Translations under genes and position numbers: made by a program
Assembly: GCF_014467235.1 (NCBI RefSeq)
Contig: NZ_NKHP01000006.1
Span: 146,899 to 210,898, forward strand
Source of the DNA: Xenorhabdus indica
Lineage (GTDB): Bacteria > Pseudomonadota > Gammaproteobacteria > Enterobacterales > Enterobacteriaceae
Direction of reading: 5' to 3'
DNA length: 64,000 bases
In this document: one piece after another, positions 33,376-42,660 of the stretch
How the letters are laid out: the number at the start of each line of letters is the position of its first letter
Position numbering within the stretch: position 1 is the first letter of the stretch
The notes under the pieces: generated by a model
The model's database searches: none
What the model saw: the letters and a program-made list of their open reading frames with translations, nothing else
Told to the model about the DNA's origin: nothing

Positions 33376-33622
33376 AAAACTCTCCAACGGTATTATTGTG
33401 ATTCAATCAGTTCACACATTCTTTAAACGCTTATGCTGAATAATTGTCCTGAATGATTAGTAAATTCTTATGTTGGCGAGCGGACTTGGTTCCTTGAAGA
33501 TGTTGCGATGATTATATTTCTCAGCAACAACAGAGTTCCTTTTCTCCGCACCTATTTCTTTAGTTTGATTTTCTTTAGCTCATACTGCCCCGGCAGACAT
33601 TAGCTTACTCCATGAAATCTTA

Positions 33623-33727
33623 GAACATCATTATTTGAACATGTAAACGCACAATAATGCGTGTGTAAACTCACATTAATTAAATGAGAATTGCAATGAT
33701 AATCATTTTATTATGATATTAATCACA
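33623..33727 (-). promoter_or_regulatory. deoP2-like promoter with tandem CRP sites and CytR-type centre
   Basis: On the minus strand, an upstream CRP site at 33712-33727 (TATGA-N6-TCACA in plus orientation, 9/10) and a weaker one at 33660-33675 (CGTGT-N6-TCACA) have centres 52 bp apart. This is the spacing of the two CRP sites in E. coli deoP2. Between them lies a palindromic ATTGCAAT, plausible for CytR. A -10-like AATAAT is near 33630-33635. The same central stretch also resembles a Fur box. Regulation by CRP/CytR is inferred. Confidence 0.55.
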
Positions 33728-33739
33728 ATTATTAGCCTT

Positions 33740-33778
33740 GAAAAAAATAAAATGCAGGTGAGGTCAACTCACCTGCAT
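33740..33778 (-). terminator. Terminator of the nucleoside permease gene
   Basis: ATGCAGGTGAG, 5-base loop, CTCACCTGCAT: a perfect 11-bp stem. On the minus strand it is followed by TTTATTTTTTTC. Confidence 0.88.
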
Positions 33779-33819
33779 CTAATTTAGTAGATATTTTCTA
33801 ATTTAGACTTCCCTAACTA

Positions 33820-35097
33820 TTACAGAGAGAAGAAAAACCCGGCAATTGTGGCACTCATCAGGTTAGAGAGTGAACCAGCCAATACGGCTTTCAGACCGAA
33901 GCGCGCAATGTCACCGCGGCGGTTTGGTGCCATACCACCCAGACCACCGAGCAAAATGGCAACAGAAGACAAATTAGCAAAACCACACAATGCGAAAGAA
34001 ATGATCGCTTTGGTGTGATCAGAAAGTACTTGCAGGCCTGCTGCCTTAACTACGTCATCTGGTTTCAGATATTCACCAAAGCTCATAAATGCGACGAATT
34101 CATTAACAACCAGTTTCTGCCCAATAAAAGAACCTGCAACTGTTGCTTCATGCCACGGTATACCAATCAGATAAGCAATTGGCGCAAATACCCAACCCAG
34201 AATCAGTTCCATTGACAATTGAGGATAGCTGAACCAACCACCGATGCCGCCTAGCATACCATTCAACAAAGCAATCAATGCAGTAAATGCCAACAACATT
34301 GCCCCTACATTCAGGGCCAGTTGCATACCGGATGCCGCACCAGATGCCGCCGCATCAATAATATTAGCCGGACGCTCTTGAGCAGTAACCAAAGACATTG
34401 CATCAACAGTATCGTGTGTTTTTTCAGTTTCTGGCACCATCAGTTTTGCAAACAAAAGGCCACCCGGTGCTGCCATGAATGAAGCCGCGATCAGGTATTC
34501 CAATGGAACGCCCATGGATGCGTAGCCTGCCAATACAGAGCCTGCTACAGAAGCCAGACCACCACACATAACAGCAAACAGCTCAGATTGAGTCATGGTC
34601 GCGATATAAGGACGGACAACCAGAGGGGCTTCTGTCTGACCTACGAAAATATTCGCTGTTGCGGACAGAGACTCTGTACGTGATGTTCCCAACATTTTTT
34701 GCAAGCCGCCACCAAGAACTTTGATGATAAGCTGCATAACACCAATGTAATACAGAACGGCAATCAAAGAAGAGAAGAAAACAATGACCGGCAGAACACG
34801 CAGAGCAAAGATAAAGCCACCGCCGCCAAACAGTTCAAACATTTTGTCAGAAACCAATCCACCGAAGATGAAATCAGTTCCCTTCTGACCATATCCGATT
34901 ACATTGGAAACACCTTTTGACATTCCACCCAGAATGTCTTTACCTGCTGGCACATAAAGTACAAATGCCCCAATAGCTACCTGAATAAGAAAGGCGCCGA
35001 GGACAGTGCGGATTTTAATAGCTCGGTAATTACTGGAGAAAAGTACTGCGATAAAAATCAGCACTACCATCCCTATCAGGCTCATAATGAGTTGCAT
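33820..35097 (-). CDS. nupX: Nucleoside permease, NupC/NupX concentrative family
   Basis: 425-residue inner-membrane nucleoside:cation symporter. The family motifs are [13 protein letters not shown] (transport core), the internal [36 protein letters not shown] and [11 protein letters not shown]. It is nearer to E. coli NupX (YeiJ) than to NupC as I remember them. Its position just upstream of the deo operon on the same strand suggests uptake of the deoxynucleosides that deoCABD degrades. Not present at this place in E. coli. Confidence 0.87.
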   Translation of the reverse strand: MQLIMSLIGMVVLIFIAVLFSSNYRAIKIRTVLGAFLIQVAIGAFVLYVPAGKDILGGMSKGVSNVIGYGQKGTDFIFGGLVSDKMFELFGGGGFIFALRVLPVIVFFSSLIAVLYYIGVMQLIIKVLGGGLQKMLGTSRTESLSATANIFVGQTEAPLVVRPYIATMTQSELFAVMCGGLASVAGSVLAGYASMGVPLEYLIAASFMAAPGGLLFAKLMVPETEKTHDTVDAMSLVTAQERPANIIDAAASGAASGMQLALNVGAMLLAFTALIALLNGMLGGIGGWFSYPQLSMELILGWVFAPIAYLIGIPWHEATVAGSFIGQKLVVNEFVAFMSFGEYLKPDDVVKAAGLQVLSDHTKAIISFALCGFANLSSVAILLGGLGGMAPNRRGDIARFGLKAVLAGSLSNLMSATIAGFFFSL

Positions 35098-35256
35098 TGG
35101 AAGAATCCCTGTTCACTAAATGAATTAAAAATATGTCAGTTATTTTGTAAGTTCCTACTGACACTGTGTGTGGAGGCGATTATACCTAGTAGTAAAAAAG
35201 AACAAGCAACTAACATCACAAATTAATACAGCAAAAAGTAATATAAAAACAGAAAA

Positions 35257-35272
35257 TGAGATCTACGTCACA
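35257..35272 (-). promoter_or_regulatory. Possible CRP site upstream of nucleoside permease
   Basis: TGAGA-N6-TCACA, 9/10 to the CRP core, 160 bp before the permease start. The surrounding 327-bp spacer (35098-35424) holds no gene. It would match the catabolite control of deo, but position relative to a -10 is unclear. Confidence 0.4.
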
Positions 35273-35424
35273 TATAACCATGATATTTATCGGGGATTAG
35301 ATAATTTTGCGGAAAAAAAGGGAGAAATAAGAAGATAATGCCAGTTTAATATTATTAATATTTATTTAAAACGGAAGACCATCTTTTGACTGACAAAAAT
35401 GGCCTGATTTTTATTCAACAGAAA

Positions 35425-36195
35425 CTAGCTTAATGCAAACAATGTCATGCTATTTTGATAAATTTGGTGGGAAATTTCATCTACAGATTCAGGACGCAAT
35501 TCACACAATGCAGAAAAAATCTGAGCAACTCTTTCTGGTCGGTTTGGCTGCCCCTGAAACCCTGATAAGGGCATATCAGGGGCATCCGTTTCTAACACCA
35601 GGGATGATAGTGGTAATCGTGCAATCGTATCTCGTGTCTTTTTTGCTCTCTCATAAGTTATAGTTCCACCAACACCAATATAAAAACCCAAACGAATAAA
35701 AGCTTGTGCCTGAGACAAGCTCCCGGCAAAACCATGGATCACCCCGGTACGTGGCACACTGTGTTTCCGTAACATTGCTGCCAATTGATCGTGGCTTTTG
35801 CGGGAGTGAAGTATCACAGGCAATTCATACTTGTCGGCCAGCATGAGCTGCGCTGCTAAGAGGCTTTTTTGCTTCTCAGACTGAGGTTCCGGCATATACA
35901 GATCAAGCCCGATTTCACCTACCGCTACACAGTTAGCCTGTTTTTCCTTGAGTTTCTGTTCCAGTTCACCCAGATGCACGTCATGATGTTCATTGATATA
36001 CAAGGGATGTAACCCAAACGCAGCATAAATTGAGTCATAGGTAGCGGCCAGATCGGCAACACGTTGAAAATTCAACTGACTGACTGTCGGGACAATGATT
36101 TTTTCTACCCCTGTTTGTCTGGCGCGAGCTAAACTTGCTGTTTCATCGTCAGCAAAAGGAGGAAAATCAAAATGGCAATGTGTATCGATAAACAT
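35425..36195 (-). CDS. yjjV: TatD-family metallohydrolase YjjV
   Basis: 256 residues. TatD-type metal-dependent deoxyribonuclease family. Metal ligands: DTHCHFD at 4-10, GEIGLDLY near 92, ILHSRKSHD near 129, HGFAG near 155 and ETDAPDMPL near 204. The start ATG directly follows the yjjU stop codon with no gap, so the two genes are coupled, as in E. coli. Confidence 0.93.
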   Translation of the reverse strand: MFIDTHCHFDFPPFADDETASLARARQTGVEKIIVPTVSQLNFQRVADLAATYDSIYAAFGLHPLYINEHHDVHLGELEQKLKEKQANCVAVGEIGLDLYMPEPQSEKQKSLLAAQLMLADKYELPVILHSRKSHDQLAAMLRKHSVPRTGVIHGFAGSLSQAQAFIRLGFYIGVGGTITYERAKKTRDTIARLPLSSLVLETDAPDMPLSGFQGQPNRPERVAQIFSALCELRPESVDEISHQIYQNSMTLFALS

Positions 36196-37311
36196 CTACT
36201 TATCCATCATGGTAGTACCCGTCAGTGGAGTCGGGGTAATATCATTCACCTCTGTTACCTCATTCTCCGGGCTATTCATATTGTCCAAAAAACCATTGTG
36301 CCTGAAAGCATTACGGTTCATTCCATCATGATTTAAACCGTTGCGGCAAACACCATAACTTTTACGTTCTGCCAGCCCGAATTTACCTCCGATAAAAGTA
36401 TGTCCGATGGTGGCCAGAAAATACCGCCCACAGCGCCGCCCCAGGTGATAATCCTTATCCAATGCACTGATCCGGCTTCCCAGTGCCATTGTGGCTAATG
36501 GTGCTGGTGGATAAATTTCGAATACCTGCACATCATCGGGGGGATTTTCAATAAATTGCTGTGTCCGATAGTAACTTTTAGCATGCAGCTTCAACATCTG
36601 AATCATCTTTTGTGAGCTACTGCTTTCCAACCAACGCTCTATTCGTTTAATCCACTGTTGCGTGTAATAGAGCTGTGAAGGCACTGTCCTGACCACCACA
36701 ATGGTATCTGCACCACGGCGATAAGCCTCTTCTACTGGTATCGCATCACAAATGCCACCATCCTGATAAACAGTGCCATCAAGCGTCACGCCATTGCGAT
36801 AAAAACCAGGAATAGCGCTGGAAGCCTTTATAATCTCCATCCAATTTTTTTCCTCAGGATGAAAATAGTTAGCTTCAAAATCATCTGCTCGACAGGCGCA
36901 CATATAGAATTCACGCCCTGCATCAAAATGTCGCATCGCAATAGGGATATTCAAGGGTGATTTTTCAGAAACGATATCAATATACCAATCCAGATCGATT
37001 AGATGCCCACCCCGGACAAAGCGCAACGGATTAAAAAAGGTAGTATTAGTTGTGTAATTTTTAATTACCTTGCGGGCATATCCTTTCTGACCACAGATAT
37101 ACGCAGAAAGATTCTGAGCACCTGCGGAAGTACCAAGAAACAATTCGAATGGGTTGAAGTCAAGCCGGAGAAATTCATCCAACACACCAGCGGTAAAAAT
37201 TCCCCGCTGCCCACCACCTTCACAGACAAGTGCAATTTTTCCCGGTTTGATCCGTGATGTATAAGCTAACGGCTCTATACTACCCAGCGTAATCGGAATA
37301 TGTTTCCCCAT
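36196..37311 (-). CDS. yjjU: Patatin-like phospholipase YjjU
   Basis: 371 residues. Ser-Asp dyad hydrolase: oxyanion loop EGGGQRGIF at 31-39, nucleophile GTSAGA with Ser62, and DGG in VYQDGGICDAIPVEEA. Followed without spacing by yjjV. The C-terminal ~50 residues are rich in Asn/His repeats (NGLNHDGMNRNAFRHNGF), which I do not recognise from E. coli. Substrate unknown. Confidence 0.92.
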   Translation of the reverse strand: MGKHIPITLGSIEPLAYTSRIKPGKIALVCEGGGQRGIFTAGVLDEFLRLDFNPFELFLGTSAGAQNLSAYICGQKGYARKVIKNYTTNTTFFNPLRFVRGGHLIDLDWYIDIVSEKSPLNIPIAMRHFDAGREFYMCACRADDFEANYFHPEEKNWMEIIKASSAIPGFYRNGVTLDGTVYQDGGICDAIPVEEAYRRGADTIVVVRTVPSQLYYTQQWIKRIERWLESSSSQKMIQMLKLHAKSYYRTQQFIENPPDDVQVFEIYPPAPLATMALGSRISALDKDYHLGRRCGRYFLATIGHTFIGGKFGLAERKSYGVCRNGLNHDGMNRNAFRHNGFLDNMNSPENEVTEVNDITPTPLTGTTMMDK

Positions 37312-37357
37312 AGCCCCCCCTAAAAAGTCAATGTCAGTTTCAAAATGTAATTTGAGT

Positions 37358-37423
37358 TATACCCTCCGCCTTTTGAGTTGTCTTTTTGTTGGCTGCAACG
37401 CCTCTTGACATCCATTGGGTATA
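37358..37423 (-). repeat. Palindromic intergenic repeat, full-length copy, inverted
   Basis: 66 bp from TATACCC to GGGTATA, with GTTGGCTGCAAC in the middle. It is the reverse orientation of the copies at 21433 and 40919. It sits in the 332-bp gap between yjjU and the BON gene; the rest of that gap is AT-rich and empty apart from a terminator. Confidence 0.7.
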
Positions 37424-37600
37424 TGACTATCTATCAGTATATTGTTATGCAAACAAAGTGCTTATAAAACTTGCATTAGATAATGAAGATTAATTCACAA
37501 ACAGGCAAGCCTTTGCTTACTTTCTGAATAGACAGCACATATTGTGCTTCTTGAAAAGTGACTCGCTTAATCAGGTTGGATTTTATTTGGAGAATAGAAA

Positions 37601-37629
37601 CAAAAAGAGTGGCTTATTATCTGCCACTC
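37601..37629 (-). terminator. Terminator of the BON-domain gene
   Basis: Minus strand: GAGTGGC, 9-base loop, GCCACTC, then TTTTTG. Confidence 0.8.
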
Positions 37630-37643
37630 CATCAAAATACGCA

Positions 37644-38102
37644 TTATTTTTTGATAGTTAACGTACTGTTTACGAACTTAACACCATCTACTTGATGAGC
37701 AACTTTGATCACCCGTTTAACCTGTTCTTCATTTTTGACAAAACCGGAAAGATAAACTACGCCTTTTTTCGTTTTCACTGAAATATCGTTACTATTAATC
37801 CCTTTATATTCCAGTAACTTCTCTTTTATTTTGACAGTAATTACACTATCATCAATCGAATTACCGACTTGTTTCAGTGAATTATCAATTTTTTCCTCTG
37901 CATTTTTGATTGAATTATCAATTTTCTGGCGCGTATTTTCTAATGCTTTATCTTCTAATATTTTCTTTTCTAAAGAATTACTTTCTGTAGTATTGCCTGA
38001 AGATGTTTCTGCGGCTGATACGCTGCCATTTATCAATACCAAGCCTAAAGCCGAACCTAAAATAACGGTCAGGAGTGAGTGTGTGAACGTTGATTTTTTC
38101 AT
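37644..38102 (-). CDS. osmY: Short OsmY-like periplasmic BON-domain protein
   Basis: 152 residues with a signal peptide (to about VSAAE). A charged helical stretch with near-repeats (KIDNSIKNAEEKIDNSLKQVGNSIDDS) is followed by one BON domain (SVITVKIKEKLLEYKGINSNDISVKTKKGVVYLSGFV to the end). E. coli OsmY has two BON domains and about 200 residues; here only the C-terminal type is present. It occupies the osmY position beside prfC. The name is by position and partial similarity. Confidence 0.75.
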   Translation of the reverse strand: MKKSTFTHSLLTVILGSALGLVLINGSVSAAETSSGNTTESNSLEKKILEDKALENTRQKIDNSIKNAEEKIDNSLKQVGNSIDDSVITVKIKEKLLEYKGINSNDISVKTKKGVVYLSGFVKNEEQVKRVIKVAHQVDGVKFVNSTLTIKK

Positions 38103-38258
38103 CCTGCGACCTTCCCTTAACTAAGCCAAATTGTCAAAAGATGATATATCATCAAATTATGGAGAAGAAATGGGCTTTACAATAAATAACGTATATTTTC
38201 TTAAGCCAGAAATATGCTTTAAATAAAGCATAACCAATATATTTTGGAATGGAGTAAC

Positions 38259-38289
38259 AAATTTAAAAGGGCCAACTATTTGTTAGCCC
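38259..38289 (-). terminator. prfC terminator
   Basis: Minus strand: GGGCTAAC, ATTTG-type loop, GTTGGCCC, followed by TTTTAAATTT. Confidence 0.7.
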
Positions 38290-38299
38290 CGAAAAAATA

Positions 38300-39889
38300 T
38301 TAGTGTTCCCGCGTCTTACGGAAAACAATATCAGGATAACGTTCACTGGTCAGATTTAAATTAACCATGGTTGGTGCAATGTAAGTCAGGTTATCGCCAC
38401 CATCAAGTGCCAGATTTTGCTCATTCTTGCGTTTGAACTCTTCCAGTTTCTTGACATCATTACATTCTACCCAACGTGCAGTAGAAACGTTGACAGGTTC
38501 ATACAACGCTTCAACGTTATATTCACTCTTCAAACGAGCAACAACGACATCAAACTGAAGGACACCCACTGCCCCAACGATCAGGTCGTTATTGGTTAGT
38601 GGGCGAAATACCTGTACTGCGCCTTCTTCTGATAACTGAACAAGACCTTTCAACAATTGTTTTTGTTTCAGTGGATCACGCAACCGAATACGACGGAACA
38701 ATTCAGGGGCAAAGTTTGGAATGCCTGTAAATTTCAGCTCTTCACCTTGGGTAAAGGTATCACCAATCTGAATCGTGCCATGATTGTGCAGGCCAATAAT
38801 ATCTCCCGGATACGCATCTTCGACATGGGAACGATCTCCGGCCATAAAGGTCAGCGCATCTGAAATAACCACATCTTTTTTAGTACGCACCTGACGCAGT
38901 TTCATGCCTTTTTCGTATTTACCAGAAACAACACGCAAAAATGCCACACGATCACGATGTTTCGGGTCCATATTGGCCTGAATTTTGAAAACAAAACCCG
39001 TGAACTTTTCTTCTTTTGCAGTGACTTCACGAGCATCAGTTTGACGAGGCATTGGCATCGGTGCCCATTTAACAAGGCCATCCAGCATGTGATCAACACC
39101 AAAATTACCGAGTGCAGTACCGAAAAATACCGGCGTTAATTCACCTTGTAAGAAGGCATCCAGATCGAATTCGTGTGATGCACCTTTGACCAGTTCCAAC
39201 TCTTCACGTAACTGATTAGCCAAATCCTCACCAATTGCCGCATCCAGCTCAGGGTTATCCAGCCCTTTAATAGCCCGGACTTCCTGAATCGTATGCCCCT
39301 GGCCAGATTGATACAGATAAATTTCATCCTGATAGAGATGATAAACCCCTTTAAATGATTTACCACAGCCGATAGGCCATGTGATCGGGCTACAGGCGAT
39401 ATTCAACTCGTTTTCCACTTCATCCATCAATTCCATCGGATCGCGGATATCACGGTCGAGTTTATTCATGAATGTCAGGATCGGCGTATCACGCAGACGG
39501 GTGACTTCCATCAGTTTACGGGTACGATCTTCAACACCTTTTGCAGCGTCAATTACCATCAAACAGCAGTCAACCGCAGTCAAAGTACGGTAAGTATCTT
39601 CGGAGAAATCCTCATGCCCCGGAGTATCCAGTAAGTTAACCAGACAATCACTATAAGGGAACTGCATCACCGAGGTGGTAATGGAGATACCACGTTGCTT
39701 TTCCATCTCCATCCAGTCTGATTTAGCGTGCTGATTGGAACCCCGGCCTTTTACCGTACCCGCTTTCTGAATCGCCTGTCCGAACAGCAATACCTTTTCA
39801 GTAATAGTCGTTTTACCCGCATCGGGGTGAGAAATTATTGCAAAGGTTCTTCGCTTCGCGACTTCTTGCAAGAATGAGGAATTTGACAT
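38300..39889 (-). CDS. prfC: Peptide chain release factor 3
   Basis: Translational GTPase that recycles RF1/RF2. 529 residues. G motifs: SHPDAGKTT at about 20-28, [16 protein letters not shown] near 89 and MNKLDRD near 143. The RF3-specific C-terminal domain is present to the end ([12 protein letters not shown]). In E. coli yjjG lies between prfC and rimI; here the 160-bp gap has no such gene. Confidence 0.97.
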   Translation of the reverse strand: MSNSSFLQEVAKRRTFAIISHPDAGKTTITEKVLLFGQAIQKAGTVKGRGSNQHAKSDWMEMEKQRGISITTSVMQFPYSDCLVNLLDTPGHEDFSEDTYRTLTAVDCCLMVIDAAKGVEDRTRKLMEVTRLRDTPILTFMNKLDRDIRDPMELMDEVENELNIACSPITWPIGCGKSFKGVYHLYQDEIYLYQSGQGHTIQEVRAIKGLDNPELDAAIGEDLANQLREELELVKGASHEFDLDAFLQGELTPVFFGTALGNFGVDHMLDGLVKWAPMPMPRQTDAREVTAKEEKFTGFVFKIQANMDPKHRDRVAFLRVVSGKYEKGMKLRQVRTKKDVVISDALTFMAGDRSHVEDAYPGDIIGLHNHGTIQIGDTFTQGEELKFTGIPNFAPELFRRIRLRDPLKQKQLLKGLVQLSEEGAVQVFRPLTNNDLIVGAVGVLQFDVVVARLKSEYNVEALYEPVNVSTARWVECNDVKKLEEFKRKNEQNLALDGGDNLTYIAPTMVNLNLTSERYPDIVFRKTREH

Positions 39890-40049
39890 TAATTGAAATC
39901 TTCTAGTCTACGCGCGGATAGCTACCATGTGTGAAGCACAGAATGACGCTTCATCTTCGAATCCGGCATGTTAATCGTGATTGGTGCTTATTTTCGCTGA
40001 ACTTGGCGTTATAAACAACTAATGATGCTCAAGATGGTATAAAACTCCG

Positions 40050-40499
40050 TTACTCTCCAAATAACGGCAACGCCATAATAATTGCGTCTTCTTTTCCTGT
40101 CGCGGTTGGGTAATAGTTTTTGCGAATGGAAACTTCGTTAAATCCCAAATCTTCATACAAACGAATCGCCGACCTGTTTGAACGCCGTACTTCAAGCCAT
40201 AGTGTATTAATCTGTTTGTGAGGCAATACATCGACCAGGTATTTCAGCAATGTTTTTCCATGCCCCTGTGATTGATATTCAGGATGAATAGCGATATTAA
40301 AGAGTGTCGCTTCATCCAAAACACACTGCACTATTGCAAAACCAATCATCTGATCATTAAGCGTGATTTTGTAATTGAGATAACGTTCTCCCTGATTAGA
40401 GTAAAAAGTTTTTTCACTCCAGGGAAAAGCATGGCTGGCCTGTTCTATCTGAAATGCAACGGGAAGATCAACGGGAGTTAATAGAGAAATATTCTTCAT
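40050..40499 (-). CDS. rimI: Ribosomal protein S18-alanine N-acetyltransferase
   Basis: 149 residues from the ATG at 40499 (MKNISLLTPVDLPVAFQIEQ), aligning with E. coli RimI; the frame runs on inside holD but without similarity. GNAT fold: IAIHPEYQSQGHGKTLLKYLV binds acetyl-CoA, and LWLEVRRSNRSAIRLYEDLGFNEVSIRKNYYP is highly conserved. The start lies 32 bases inside the holD gene, so translation is coupled. Confidence 0.94.
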   Translation of the reverse strand: MKNISLLTPVDLPVAFQIEQASHAFPWSEKTFYSNQGERYLNYKITLNDQMIGFAIVQCVLDEATLFNIAIHPEYQSQGHGKTLLKYLVDVLPHKQINTLWLEVRRSNRSAIRLYEDLGFNEVSIRKNYYPTATGKEDAIIMALPLFGE

Positions 40500-40878
40500 A
40501 ATGGTAAATTTGTTGCCAAAGAGCGCGTTTTGCATCCCCATCAAGGGATAAATCATTTAATGCAGGGCTTCTCAAAGAAATCCCTTGTATTGATAAGGTA
40601 ATATCAACCCCCAACAGCCAGCATGGGCAGTGGATTGATTCCGAAAGTAACTCAACGTCTTTTGTCGTGATGCAATAAACTGATGAGGCATTAATCCCCA
40701 TGGCTGTGAAAATATCAGCAAGTAATGAATGACTTAAGTCAATGTTATCATGGCTAATGATCAACAAACGGGTTGAGTCAGGGATGAGGACAGATAATTC
40801 ACCTCGCAGGGTCGCAGGGCTACGCAAAACCCATTGGGTAATGCCCAATCGAGTAAGTGATCTGTCACGCTTTGTCAT
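40468..40878 (-). CDS. holD: DNA polymerase III psi subunit
   Basis: 136 residues; clamp-loader accessory subunit linking chi and SSB to the tau/gamma complex. RLGITQWVLRSPATLRGE at the N-terminus and SPALNDL...KRALWQQIYHYEEYF at the C-terminus match E. coli HolD, although the middle has diverged. First gene of the holD-rimI pair, divergent from rsmC. Confidence 0.9.
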   Translation of the reverse strand: MTKRDRSLTRLGITQWVLRSPATLRGELSVLIPDSTRLLIISHDNIDLSHSLLADIFTAMGINASSVYCITTKDVELLSESIHCPCWLLGVDITLSIQGISLRSPALNDLSLDGDAKRALWQQIYHYEEYFSINSR

Positions 40879-40918
40879 CGTGTTTTATTCCATCTGCCAT
40901 AAAAAATAACAGGTAATA

Positions 40919-40979
40919 TATACCTAATAGATTTCAAGTTGCAGCCAACAAAACGGCAACTTGAAAGATGAAAGGTATA
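40919..40979 (+). repeat. Palindromic intergenic repeat, full-length copy
   Basis: 61 bp from TATACC to GGTATA, with ATTTCAAGTTGCAGCC and GGCAACTTGAAAGATG as inner arms. It lies between the divergent holD and rsmC starts. Confidence 0.75.
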
Positions 40980-41077
40980 TTATCAGAGGGCTTATCTCTG
41001 CGCCAATCAACACGGCATCTCAGATTTGCCCACAGATAATGATTACTAAATAAAGATTTATAAGGAGCTAATCATAG

Positions 41078-42091
41078 ATGTCAGTATTAACACCAGCCAG
41101 TGAAGTTATCCTGCGCCATCAAGAGCAATTCCGCTCCCATCATCTGCTTTTTGCTGGTGACCTTCAGGATACTCTGGCAACGGAAATTGAAGCTGCAAGT
41201 GTACGAGTACATACTAATCAATATCATCACTGGCAGTCGCTGATCCGCACACTGGGTGATAATGCCTCGTTTGGTCTTACGGCGGACAGCATCTTTGTCA
41301 AAGGATGTGATACGCTGATTTATTACTGGCCAAAAAGCAAGCATGAAGCACGTTTCCAACTCCGCAGTCTGTTTTCCATCCTGCCTGTCGGAACCGATGT
41401 TTTTATTGTCGGCGAAAATCGCAGTGGTGTCCGTAGCGCTGATAAGCTGATGGAAGGTATTGCCACTTTCCATAAAATAGACAGTGCCCGCCGTTGTAGC
41501 CTTTTTTACGGTCAACTGGAGCAACAGGTTCAGTTTGATCAGAACAATTGGTGGAACAGCTATCAAGTCGGCGATGTCACCGTCAATACATTGCCCGGCG
41601 TATTCAGTCAGGATAATCTGGATGTTGGCAGCCGTCTTCTGCTCTCTACGTTTGATACACCGATTTCTGGCAGCCTGCTGGATATCGCTTGTGGTTCTGG
41701 TGTCTTAGCAACGGTATTGGGTAAAAATAACCCCGGCTTGTCACTGACACTCAGCGATGTCAATGCAGCCGCTATCACATCCAGTAAAGCGACATTGAAA
41801 GCAAATAAACTGGAAGGGAACGTCATTACCAGTAATGTTTACTCCGCTATCGAAGAAAAATTCGACTGGATCATTTCCAATCCGCCATTCCATGACGGCC
41901 TGAAGACAAGTCTGTCAGCGGCTGAAGATATGATCCGCATGGCACCCAACCATCTGAAATATGGTGGTAAACTCCGGATCGTAGCAAATGCTTTTTTACC
42001 TTACCCGGCGCTGCTGGATAGCGTTTTTGGTCGACATGAAGTGATTGCTCAGACAGGTAAATTCAAAATTTATCAAGCTACCAAGAAGTAA
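41078..42091 (+). CDS. rsmC: 16S rRNA m2G1207 methyltransferase
   Basis: 337 residues (E. coli 343). An N-terminal degenerate methyltransferase-like domain is followed by the active C-terminal domain, with SAM loop [15 protein letters not shown] near 203 and the catalytic NPPFHDG motif near 270. Methylates guanine in the 30S subunit. A hairpin TATTGCCC/GGGCAATA (42105-42133) follows the stop. The two tRNA-Leu genes come next. Confidence 0.95.
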   Translation: MSVLTPASEVILRHQEQFRSHHLLFAGDLQDTLATEIEAASVRVHTNQYHHWQSLIRTLGDNASFGLTADSIFVKGCDTLIYYWPKSKHEARFQLRSLFSILPVGTDVFIVGENRSGVRSADKLMEGIATFHKIDSARRCSLFYGQLEQQVQFDQNNWWNSYQVGDVTVNTLPGVFSQDNLDVGSRLLLSTFDTPISGSLLDIACGSGVLATVLGKNNPGLSLTLSDVNAAAITSSKATLKANKLEGNVITSNVYSAIEEKFDWIISNPPFHDGLKTSLSAAEDMIRMAPNHLKYGGKLRIVANAFLPYPALLDSVFGRHEVIAQTGKFKIYQATKK

Positions 42092-42265
42092 CAAATCAAA
42101 CAACTATTGCCCTTTCCAAATGGATGGGCAATACCAGCATGTTGTTTTTTGCATCAATTATGCTTTCTTCCGATAAATAATGATTGACGTCAGCCGTAAA
42201 ATCTCTAGAATGCGCCTCCATGCTATCTGTTTAAGTGGTTGTCTGTTTAAATAGTATCTGAATTT

Positions 42266-42352
42266 GCGAGGGTGGCGGAATTGGTAGACGCGCTAGCTTC
42301 AGGTGTTAGTGTTCTTACGAACGTGGGGGTTCAAGTCCCCCCCTTCGCACCA
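42266..42352 (+). tRNA. tRNA-Leu (anticodon CAG), first copy
   Basis: 87 bases including an encoded CCA. It has the long variable arm of type II tRNAs. Acceptor stem GCGAGGG/CCTTCGC. Anticodon loop CTTCAGG. The variable-arm stem reads GTTC-TTAC-GAAC. Very similar to the E. coli leuQPV product. Confidence 0.96.
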
Positions 42353-42424
42353 AATCAGATAGTTATCGGTTAAACGAATCAACTAGATAAATCAGTTAAA
42401 CAAATCAGATAAATAGCAGTACCT

Positions 42425-42511
42425 GCGAGGGTGGCGGAATTGGTAGACGCGCTAGCTTCAGGTGTTAGTGTCCTTACGGACGTGGGGGTTCAAGTCCCCC
42501 CCTTCGCACCA
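42425..42511 (+). tRNA. tRNA-Leu (anticodon CAG), second copy
   Basis: 87 bases, differing from the first copy only by a paired change in the variable arm (GTCC-TTAC-GGAC). The 72-base spacer between the two genes suggests one transcript. Confidence 0.96.
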
Positions 42512-42660
42512 CTGTTAATATTTATCTGCTCATCTCTTATCTGTCTCATATTTTCTCGCTTTTTCTCCGTTCTTTTTTTGGTTTTATTCCTTAATACATC
42601 CCAGTTATTCTCAAAAATGAAAGTGACCTAAACAACGCAAGCCAGCAAACAGGCTACACG

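Noticed and set aside
33690..33708. Fur box upstream of deoC
   Set aside because: Lies exactly between two CRP sites in the position of the deoP2 CytR operator; kept only as an open question, not called as a Fur site.
42431..42631. 66-codon plus-strand frame
   Set aside because: It reads through the second tRNA-Leu gene; no ribosome site.
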